In this document: positions 5,815 to 9,913 of the stretch, one piece after another
How the letters are laid out: each line of letters starts with the position of its first letter
Numbering within the stretch: position 1 is the stretch's first letter
Translations under genes and position numbers: made by a program
Assembly: GCA_964358085.1 (NCBI GenBank)
Contig: CAYHNU010000025.1
Coordinates: 1-9,913 of the forward strand
DNA: 9,913 nucleotides
Origin: GWC2-45-19 sp964358085
GTDB lineage: Bacteria; Patescibacteriota; Microgenomatia; CAZETR01; Amesbacteraceae
Direction of reading: 5' to 3'
The notes under the pieces: generated by a model
Databases searched by the model: none
Seen by the model: only the letters and a program-made list of their open reading frames with translations
Told to the model about the DNA's origin: nothing

Positions 5815-5968
5815 CCATCCTTTATTCCCCGATGTAACATCGGGACTCTTAGACTGGCTCGACCTTGCGGTGAATTCAGTTGGCTGATTTTTACAGTTTG
5901 CCTTCTGTCTGGTATTTGGCCAGCTCCTTTGGGATCGTGACTCCCATGCGAACGGATTTACGAATTGT
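5791..5968 (-). promoter_or_regulatory. T-box riboswitch leader, predicted to sense tRNA-His
   Basis: T-box leaders bind uncharged tRNA through a codon-like specifier and the acceptor end, and then prevent termination. The T-box sequence AGGATGGGACCGCG (5808-5821, minus) matches the consensus AGGGTGGNACCGCG at 13 of 14 positions and lies in an intrinsic terminator. A stem III-like hairpin CCCGATG/CATCGGG (5828-5844) sits just upstream. The acceptor-pairing bulge reads UGGG, complementary to CCCA, which fits the C73 of the tRNA-His encoded downstream. His codons (CAC) occur at 5870-5872, after CTGAATT, and at 5937-5939, in the 7-nt loop of the hairpin TGGGA/TCCCA. UUC at 5873-5875 directly after GAA would be a Phe alternative. 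I could not build a classical long Stem I, so the upstream architecture is unusual or diverged. Confidence 0.75.
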
Positions 5969-5974
5969 GAGGTT

Positions 5975-6002
5975 AGTATAACCTATAATTTCGGCTTGTC
6001 AA
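5975..6002 (-). promoter_or_regulatory. Promoter of the T-box/tRNA-His/hisS unit
   Basis: On the minus strand a perfect -35 TTGACA (5997-6002) precedes -10 TATACT (5975-5980) by 16 bp. Transcription should start near 5968. The promoter overlaps the last codons and stop of the ribbon-helix-helix gene. Confidence 0.85.
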
Positions 6003-6168
6003 GATTTTTTATGGTTTCGAATGTAATTTTAATTCGTCCTTCAGCTAGTTGCGTTAGGAAAACCCTGACAGCTTCTTGGAGAGAAGAGAAACCCAGACTG
6101 GATGCCGCTACGGCGGCATCGTCGCGCAGATCCTTACTGATGGGTACTTGAAGTATAGTGGAATTCAT
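5983..6168 (-). CDS. Ribbon-helix-helix protein, RelB/DinJ antitoxin-like
   Basis: A 61-residue protein with the layout of a ribbon-helix-helix DNA-binding protein: a short N-terminal strand (TILQVPI, about 4-10), helix 1 (SKDLRDDAAVAASSLG), a turn, and helix 2 (SSLQEAVRVFLTQLAEG). This resembles RelB/DinJ antitoxins, in which LSTAIRxFL occupies the second helix. No toxin gene is adjacent: the sequence upstream encodes a secreted protein and that downstream is the T-box leader. It is therefore an orphan antitoxin or a stand-alone regulator. It starts 8 nt after its -10 and has no ribosome site, so its mRNA is probably leaderless. It could autoregulate, as members of this family often do. Confidence 0.8.
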   Translation of the reverse strand: MNSTILQVPISKDLRDDAAVAASSLGFSSLQEAVRVFLTQLAEGRIKITFETIKNLDKPKL

Positions 6169-6176
6169 ATATTATT

Positions 6177-6205
6177 AATATAACGGTTTGGTAATGTGCT
6201 GTCAA
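6177..6205 (-). promoter_or_regulatory. Promoter of the ribbon-helix-helix gene, probably leaderless
   Basis: A perfect -35 TTGACA (6200-6205) and -10 TATATT (6177-6182) are separated by 17 bp, with 8 nt to the ATG. The -35 contains the TGA stop of the preceding secreted-protein gene. Confidence 0.85.
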
Positions 6206-6780
6206 GGGGTGGGGGAAGGGAGAGGAGAAGAAATGGGGACGACCAGTTTGGCGGTGAGATTGCCGGCTGTAGGGGAAGTGCCGACGACGGCGACGCGGCC
6301 ACCGACTTTTAGGTCTTTAACTTTGGCGGATTTCACTGTCCAGGTTTCTTTTTTGGTGGTTTCTAAAGTGAACGAGGCGGTAGTGGTATCGGTGACGCGG
6401 CCGGAGAGAATTTGGCGTTTGTCTGGTGTGGGTTTGGCAATGACCAGCAGGCGCTTGGCGGCGAGTGTTCCTTGGCTGTCTACGTCGCCCATGGCAATGA
6501 CGAAATCGCCAACTTTGAGATCGGCAAAAGTGCCTTCTTTTCCGCCAATGAGCTTGATGGTAGCGTCGCCGGCGACAACGGCGGTGCGGGCAAGATTTGC
6601 CATATTGGTGATAGTGATAGAGGCTTCGGATTTGGCGGAAATGGGGCCGACGTAAGCGCGTTTGGCTACCGCGGTTTTGATGGCGGCGACTTGGTCTTTA
6701 ACTGCCTGGCGAATGGCAGAGTCGGTTGCAGTGGGAGCTTGGGCTAGCAGGGAAGCTGTTAGAAGGAAAGTGAATATCAT
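6202..6780 (-). CDS. Secreted protein with two DUF5666-like units
   Basis: A 192-residue exported protein. A short signal peptide (MIFTFLLTASLLAQA, probable cleavage near residue 15) is followed by a helical linker (about 16-42). Two similar beta-rich units follow (about 44-115 and 124-182), each with a strand pair and then a D-L-K-V-G-x-x-V/A-x-x-x-G turn (DLKVGDFVIAMG and DLKVGGRVAVVG). This is typical of DUF5666-like OB-fold repeats found in surface proteins. The C-terminus is Pro/Ser rich (SSPLPSPTP). The ATG overlaps the TGA of the upstream Ig-like gene (ATGA), so the two are translationally coupled and probably act together at the cell surface. Function is otherwise unknown. Confidence 0.85.
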   Translation of the reverse strand: MIFTFLLTASLLAQAPTATDSAIRQAVKDQVAAIKTAVAKRAYVGPISAKSEASITITNMANLARTAVVAGDATIKLIGGKEGTFADLKVGDFVIAMGDVDSQGTLAAKRLLVIAKPTPDKRQILSGRVTDTTTASFTLETTKKETWTVKSAKVKDLKVGGRVAVVGTSPTAGNLTAKLVVPISSPLPSPTP

Positions 6781-7208
6781 ATTTTTGCGGTGGAATAAGT
6801 AATGATTAATGACTTGGAGGCTTCATTGCCGTCGGTAGAGTAAGAGTAAACAGTAATAGTATTAAAGCCGGTGATAAGGTCTACGTCAAGGGAAAAGTTG
6901 CCGGAAGCGTCCGCCAGAGTTGTCTGCTCGCCGTTCTCGGAGACAATTAAAAGTGTGGCTACCGGAGTTGTGGTGCCGGAGACGGTGATGGTATTGGTGG
7001 AGACTAGGGCTTCATCGTCGGGGGTATTAATAGTTAGTTGGTTATTGGTTATCTGCGAGTTACTTGGCGTGGGGGAGGGGGGAACGGAGGCCTTAGGAGA
7101 CGGCTGGGGTAGATTTTTCAGGCTTTGGTTGGCAGTCCAGATGCCGAAAGTAATGATGAGACCTAGGGCGAACCCGATGGAGATGGCCAGGATAACTTCC
7201 TTTTTCAT
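6777..7208 (-). CDS. Membrane-anchored Ig-like surface protein
   Basis: The 143 residues form an N-terminal membrane anchor (about 5-27, VILAISIGFALGLIITFGIW) with Lys residues on the cytoplasmic side. A Pro/Ser-rich stalk (33-49) is followed by a linker encoded by heptamer repeats (about 50-61, NSQITNNQLTIN). A single bacterial Ig-like fold (about 62-139) then begins with PDDEALVSTNTITVSGTT and includes ASGNFSLDVDLITGFNTITV, the pattern of carbohydrate-associated or cell-surface Ig-like domains. The fold points to adhesion or envelope assembly, but no ligand can be named. It ends in TGA overlapping the ATG of the secreted DUF5666-like gene. Confidence 0.85.
   Translation of the reverse strand: MKKEVILAISIGFALGLIITFGIWTANQSLKNLPQPSPKASVPPSPTPSNSQITNNQLTINTPDDEALVSTNTITVSGTTTPVATLLIVSENGEQTTLADASGNFSLDVDLITGFNTITVYSYSTDGNEASKSLIITYSTAKI
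7027..7054. repeat. Degenerate heptamer array in the Ig-like protein linker
   Basis: Four 7-bp units in plus-strand order: TTAATAG, TTAGTTG, GTTATTG, GTTATCT. They encode the linker between the Pro-rich stalk and the Ig-like domain, a place that tolerates insertion. GTTATTG is shared with the array in the EamA gene. Confidence 0.75.
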
Positions 7209-7218
7209 ATCTGGCTGG

Positions 7219-7247
7219 AGAATATCTTAGAAGTATGATATTGTCAA
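7219..7247 (-). promoter_or_regulatory. Promoter of the surface-protein pair
   Basis: On the minus strand, -35 TTGACA (7242-7247) is followed after 17 bp by -10 TATTCT (7219-7224). Ten nt separate the -10 from the ATG, so the 5' leader should be about 3 nt. The same 45-bp gap holds TATGAT on the plus strand (7234-7239), 14 nt before the divergent gene at 7254, without a good -35. Confidence 0.8.
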
Positions 7248-7253
7248 GCGGCT

Positions 7254-7631
7254 ATGGATATCACGTTTAACAAAGGGGAGTTTAAAATAAAAGGCAAAAT
7301 GGGAGTTGTGTCGGTGGGAGAAAAGGTAATGATTAATGAGAATTTTGTGATTGATCAACCTGGGGAGTACGAAGTAGGGGGAGTGTCGGTGATCGGGCTA
7401 GTGGGTGGAGGATATGTTGTGGAAATGGACGCTTTGAGGTTGTGTACGGCGACGAAGTCGACTGATGTGGGGGCAATTGATATGGCTTTGTTGCCCGAGG
7501 TGGACGCTGAGATGGTGAAGCAAATAGATCCTTGGATAGTGGTAACGGTGGGAAAAGAAGGGGTGGCTAAATATACTATTAGTCGCGATAAACTGCCCAC
7601 TGAATTGACAACAGTATGGCTGACAAGTTAA
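7254..7631 (+). CDS. Metallo-beta-lactamase-like remnant without metal-binding motif
   Basis: A 125-residue protein resembling UlaG-like metallo-beta-lactamase-fold hydrolases in its middle. FVIDQPGEYEVGGVSVIGL (about 32-50) corresponds to the family's VI-D-x-P-G-E-Y-E block, and YVVEMDALRLC (about 55-65) to the strand that normally continues into HLGDL. The catalytic HxHxDH segment is absent, and the sequence after LRLC is TATKS rather than HLGD, so metal binding is not expected. The protein is about half the usual length. It may keep a structural or regulatory role or be a decayed paralog. It overlaps dnaB by 16 bp, suggesting co-transcription and coupling. Confidence 0.75.
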   Translation: MDITFNKGEFKIKGKMGVVSVGEKVMINENFVIDQPGEYEVGGVSVIGLVGGGYVVEMDALRLCTATKSTDVGAIDMALLPEVDAEMVKQIDPWIVVTVGKEGVAKYTISRDKLPTELTTVWLTS

Positions 7632-8956
7632 TTACCCCTTCGGGCTTGAGGGTTCCTCCACATTCGGAAGAGGCGGAACAGTCAGTGCTGGGGTCGCTTT
7701 TATTGGATCGGGATGCGGTGGTAGCGGTAGTAGAATTTTTGCGGCCGGAACATTTCTATGAAGAGAAATATGGGCAAATATTTGCGGCCATTATGGAACT
7801 ATATCAAGAACGGGAACCAGTGGATGTGGTGACAGTCACGGAAAAACTCAAAAAATCAAAAACGCAAAGTGCAAAAGAATGGAAGGATTATTTAGCGGAG
7901 TTGGTGAATAAGGTGCCGACAGCAGCTCACGCTGAAAGCTACGCTCGGGTGGTGCGGGATATGTTCACCAAAAGACAGCTGATTTCGGCGGCGCAAAAAA
8001 TTACGGAAATGGGGTTTGACGAAGGCGCGGATGTGCGGGAGATGCTGGACACGGCCGAGCAAAAAGTATTTTCCCTGGCTCAGCAACATCTGAAGCAGGT
8101 GTTTACGCCTGTGAAAGATATCTTGGCTGAATCTTTTGACCGATTAGACGAGTTGCACAAAACTGCGGGTGGTTTGCGGGGAGTACCGACCGGGTTTAGT
8201 GATCTGGATGATACTTTGGCGGGAATGCAGGATAGCAACTTGCTCATTCTGGCGGCCCGTCCAGGCATTGGCAAGACTGCATTAGCGTTGAATATAGCCC
8301 AAAATGTCTCATTTAAACATAAATTGCCGGTGGGTTTTTTCAGCTTGGAAATGAGCCGGGAAGAACTGATGGATCGGTTGCTGGTGGCGCAGGCGGAAAT
8401 TGACGCTTGGAAATTGAAAACCGGCCGGTTGGATGAGGGAGAGTTTACTAAACTGTCTGATGCCATGGGAGAACTGTATGAAACGCCTTTGTATATCGAT
8501 GACACACCCGGAGCCAGTATTTTGGAAATGCGGACTAAAGCCAGAAGATTGCAAGCCGAACATGGATTGAGATTAATTATTGTAGATTACTTGCAGCTGG
8601 CCAGGCCGGTGAGAAATCTGGATAATCGGGTACAGGAAGTGTCCGAAATTTCTCAAGGACTGAAGAATCTGGCCCGGGAGTTAAAAATTCCGGTACTGGC
8701 GTTGTCTCAGCTATCGCGGCAGGTAGAGTCCCGAGGAGTGAAGAGGCCGCAATTGTCTGATTTGCGCGAATCGGGCGCTATTGAGCAGGACGCGGATGTG
8801 GTGATGTTTATGTGGCGGGAAAACGATGAGAACTTGGAAGATATGAATCTAGATATTGCCAAGCACCGAAATGGTCCATTGAAATCTTTGAAATTACGTT
8901 TCCGCGGCGACAGGCTGAAATTTTATTCGGTGGAGACAAAAAGAAAGGCGAATTGA
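7616..8956 (+). CDS. dnaB: Replicative DNA helicase DnaB
   Basis: The hexameric 5'-3' helicase that unwinds the replication fork; 446 residues is normal. The N-terminal domain begins with PPHSEEAEQSVLGSLLLD (14-31). The RecA-like domain has Walker A ARPGIGKTA (214-222), the catalytic Glu in FFSLEMS (E245), Walker B LIIVDYLQL (320-328), the LALSQLSRQVE motif (361-371), DLRESGAIEQDADVVMFMWR (382-401), and the arginine-finger segment AKHRNGP (415-421, R418). All key residues are present. The ATG lies inside the 3' end of the preceding gene and has no clear Shine-Dalgarno, consistent with translational coupling. It ends in TGA, followed 9 bp later by a hairpin terminator. Confidence 0.97.
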   Translation: MADKLITPSGLRVPPHSEEAEQSVLGSLLLDRDAVVAVVEFLRPEHFYEEKYGQIFAAIMELYQEREPVDVVTVTEKLKKSKTQSAKEWKDYLAELVNKVPTAAHAESYARVVRDMFTKRQLISAAQKITEMGFDEGADVREMLDTAEQKVFSLAQQHLKQVFTPVKDILAESFDRLDELHKTAGGLRGVPTGFSDLDDTLAGMQDSNLLILAARPGIGKTALALNIAQNVSFKHKLPVGFFSLEMSREELMDRLLVAQAEIDAWKLKTGRLDEGEFTKLSDAMGELYETPLYIDDTPGASILEMRTKARRLQAEHGLRLIIVDYLQLARPVRNLDNRVQEVSEISQGLKNLARELKIPVLALSQLSRQVESRGVKRPQLSDLRESGAIEQDADVVMFMWRENDENLEDMNLDIAKHRNGPLKSLKLRFRGDRLKFYSVETKRKAN

Positions 8957-8965
8957 CAAAGTGAG

Positions 8966-8988
8966 AATCCCACCTTTCAGGTGGGATT
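8966..8988 (+). terminator. Hairpin terminator after dnaB
   Basis: A perfect 10-bp stem AATCCCACCT/AGGTGGGATT with a 3-nt loop starts 9 bp after the dnaB stop. The downstream T run is broken (TTTCATCTGG), so it is either a weak intrinsic terminator or mainly an RNA-protecting hairpin. Confidence 0.7.
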
Positions 8989-9015
8989 TCATCTGGTTTG
9001 TGTTATATTTAACTT

Positions 9016-9157
9016 ATGGACCTACCAGGAGAGAATTTGGCCATGGAGAGGTTGATACGTGCCGCTAATAAAAAGGACTCTTGCAGTCACAGCAATGAAG
9101 TCTGCAGAGGGGCTAGCACAGTTCAATCGAGATAAAGCTAGGAGTAAGGGTAAGTAG
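9016..9157 (+). other. Two overlapping short ORFs, possibly one broken small gene
   Basis: TATATT (9004-9009) lies 6 nt before ATG 9016, which opens 39 codons (MDLPGENLAMERLIR...) to a TAA at 9133. In the next frame, GTG 9059 follows GGAGAGG (9045-9051) and opens 32 codons (LAVTAMKSAEGLAQFNRDKA... ending SKGK) to a TAG at 9155. The start of the first and the end of the second look the most protein-like. That would fit a single gene split by a frameshift near 9055-9065, but two micropeptides or chance are also possible. No family is recognised. Confidence 0.3.
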
Positions 9158-9164
9158 TTAACTG

Positions 9165-9238
9165 TGCCGAAGGATGGATTCGAACCGTCATCCCGCAAAG
9201 CGGGACAGGTTTTTGAGATCTGCGCGCTTGCGTGCCGA
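9165..9238 (-). pseudogene. 5'-truncated tRNA-Leu (CAA) remnant
   Basis: Read on the minus strand it has an anticodon loop CTCAAAA (anticodon CAA, Leu), a long variable arm TCCCGC/GCGGGA, a T loop TTCGAAT, a 3' acceptor strand CTTCGGC and discriminator A73. The partner 5' acceptor strand GCCGAAG and the 5' half of the D arm are missing. The anticodon stem has an A-C mismatch (CAGAT/ACCTG) and the T stem a C-A mismatch (GACGG/CCATC). It is therefore probably not functional. Confidence 0.75.
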
Positions 9239-9244
9239 TAGGAG

Positions 9245-9250
9245 TATACT
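9245..9250 (+). promoter_or_regulatory. -10 element of the DUF5678-like gene
   Basis: TATACT ends 6 nt before ATG 9257, again predicting a leaderless mRNA. No good -35 is visible at 16-18 bp upstream, where the sequence is the tRNA-Leu remnant. Confidence 0.45.
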
Positions 9251-9256
9251 TGACTT

Positions 9257-9454
9257 ATGAAACCCAAAAATCTCACTCCACTTATCAAAAAATATGGTCC
9301 AGGTTATATTGCCCGTAATATTAAAACAGGTAGAGTTTTGGCTCACAGTAAACGGATTGATGTTTTGTTCAAGAAAGTTGGCGGTAGACAGGATATAGTT
9401 ATTGGTTGGCTTCCCGAACCAAATGTCCGCTATATCTTCAGAATTTCCGTTTGA
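9257..9454 (+). CDS. Small DUF5678-like protein
   Basis: The 65 residues contain YGPGYIARNIKTGRVLAHSKRIDVLFKKV followed by DIVIGWLPEPN. This matches the small alpha/beta DUF5678 pattern: a strand with G-x-Y-I-A, a turn, a second strand G-R-V-L-A-H, a helix with D-x-L-x-K-K, and a third strand V-I-x-x-x-P. The function of that family is unknown. It overlaps the downstream retropepsin-like gene by 32 bp in a different frame. From memory, DUF5678 and clan AA protease genes are found next to each other elsewhere, so a paired function is plausible. It begins directly beside the truncated tRNA-Leu. Confidence 0.7.
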   Translation: MKPKNLTPLIKKYGPGYIARNIKTGRVLAHSKRIDVLFKKVGGRQDIVIGWLPEPNVRYIFRISV

Positions 9455-9845
9455 TTATGCTCAAATTGAGGGGATAGGTAAATTATTTTATCCGGTGGTG
9501 AGGTTGGGAATTAAAAGTGTATTAGGTTGGCAGGAAATGGAGTTTTTAGTAGACACTGGCGCGGATATGACCACGATACCCGATATTCTGCTACCTGCTT
9601 TAGGAATTGATAAAAAAAGTTTAAAAGTAAGTCTGACAAAAGGAGTAGGGGGGTTTGCGGTAAAAACTTGGGATTTTAAATTAAATTTAAGATTGGGAAG
9701 GGAAGAATTATGGGTAATGGCAAGTGCTGTGGAAACGAGAGATAAGTTCACCCCACTACTTTTGGGTAGAAAAGATATTTTTGAGGAGAAGTTTAATTTA
9801 CTATTAGATAGCCGGCGCAAGGTGACGGTAATAACCGTAAATTAA
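9423..9845 (+). CDS. Retropepsin-like (clan AA) aspartic protease
   Basis: A 140-residue single-domain protein from ATG 9423 (TTG 9402 would add seven residues). The catalytic motif is F-L-V-D44-T45-G46-A-D-M-T-T-I-P. The distal hydrophobic-hydrophobic-Gly motif is PLLLGRKDIFEEKFNLLLD (about 111-129), the second psi-loop partner in retropepsin folds. Such proteases act as homodimers with one Asp per subunit. There is no signal peptide, so action is probably cytoplasmic; the substrate is unknown. The 32-bp overlap with the DUF5678-like gene suggests coupled translation. A tRNA-Leu gene on the opposite strand follows 15 bp later. Confidence 0.85.
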   Translation: MSAISSEFPFDYAQIEGIGKLFYPVVRLGIKSVLGWQEMEFLVDTGADMTTIPDILLPALGIDKKSLKVSLTKGVGGFAVKTWDFKLNLRLGREELWVMASAVETRDKFTPLLLGRKDIFEEKFNLLLDSRRKVTVITVN

Positions 9846-9860
9846 TTCTTAGTTGTAATG

Positions 9861-9913
9861 TGCCGGGAGAGGGAGTCGGACCCTCATGGGTTTCCCCACA
9901 CGATTTTGAGTCG
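9861..9913 (-). tRNA. tRNA-Leu (anticodon CAA), 3' part; continues beyond the window
   Basis: On the minus strand: anticodon loop CTCAAAA (anticodon CAA at 9906-9908), stem pairs CGA/TCG as far as visible, variable arm TGGG-GAAA-CCCA, perfect T stem GAGGG/CCCTC with loop TCCGACT, 3' acceptor strand TCCCGGC and discriminator A73. The expected 5' strand GCCGGGA lies outside the window. CCA is not encoded. All visible stems pair, unlike the remnant at 9165-9238. Confidence 0.88.

Noticed and set aside
5873..5875. UUC (Phe) as the T-box specifier
   Set aside because: It follows GAA, as some specifiers do, but UGGG would not match the A73 of tRNA-Phe, and the downstream genes are tRNA-His and hisS. 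Kept only as an alternative.
5891..5947. 18-codon ORF (MGVTIPKELAKYQTEGKL) in the T-box leader
   Set aside because: It lies inside the structured leader and has no ribosome site. It contains no His codons, so a histidine attenuation peptide is unlikely.
6777..8956. UGA recoded as glycine
   Set aside because: UGA ends the Ig-like, DUF5666-like and dnaB genes at sensible lengths, with a hairpin or next-gene start directly after.
9165..9257. Functional or split tRNA-Leu
   Set aside because: No 5' acceptor strand GCCGAAG was found on the minus strand nearby, and two stems carry mismatches; split tRNAs are not known in bacteria.

Overview
The window looks like a chromosomal segment of a Patescibacteria/CPR bacterium, probably of the Microgenomates type. 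This assignment is an inference. It rests on compact, often overlapping small genes, very short or absent 5' leaders, few Shine-Dalgarno sequences, tRNAs without an encoded CCA, and short tandem heptamer/octamer repeats that run through genes. TGA acts as an ordinary stop (for example at the ends of dnaB and of the two secreted-protein genes), so the UGA=Gly code of Gracilibacteria/Absconditabacteria does not apply.

Layout. (1) 1-1336, plus strand: a possible 3' end of an upstream gene, a possible small hydrophobic ORF, then rpmE (L31 with a basic tail) and prfA (RF1 lacking its N-terminal domain). rpmE has a strong promoter placed so close to the ATG that the mRNA should be leaderless. (2) 5990-1274, minus strand: a long unit in the order promoter, T-box-type leader with terminator, about 240 nt of structured leader, tRNA-His(GUG), two paralogous genes of unknown function, hisS, and an EamA transporter that runs 63 bp into the 3' end of prfA on the opposite strand. 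(3) 7208-5983, minus strand: a membrane-anchored Ig-like protein, a secreted DUF5666-like protein (ATGA overlap), and a ribbon-helix-helix antitoxin-like gene with its own promoter. (4) 7254-8956, plus strand: a metallo-beta-lactamase-like remnant overlapping dnaB, followed by a hairpin terminator. (5) 8990-9913: small ORFs, a 5'-truncated tRNA-Leu(CAA) pseudogene, a DUF5678-like/retropepsin-like gene pair, and the 3' part of a better-formed tRNA-Leu(CAA).

The central observation is the minus-strand histidine locus. A 14-nt sequence matching the T-box consensus at 13 of 14 positions sits in an intrinsic terminator. Its tRNA-acceptor-binding bulge reads UGGG, which would pair with CCCA. That matches the C73 discriminator characteristic of bacterial tRNA-His, and the tRNA-His gene lies immediately downstream with hisS further along. 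The likely model is that uncharged tRNA-His relieves termination and raises expression of tRNA-His itself, HisRS and two unknown paralogous proteins. The first of those proteins starts 2 nt after the mature 3' end of the tRNA.

A second theme is repeat invasion of genes. Heptamer or octamer arrays encode parts of RF1 (twice), the EamA loop, the linker of the Ig-like protein, and the C-terminus and stop codon of HisRS.
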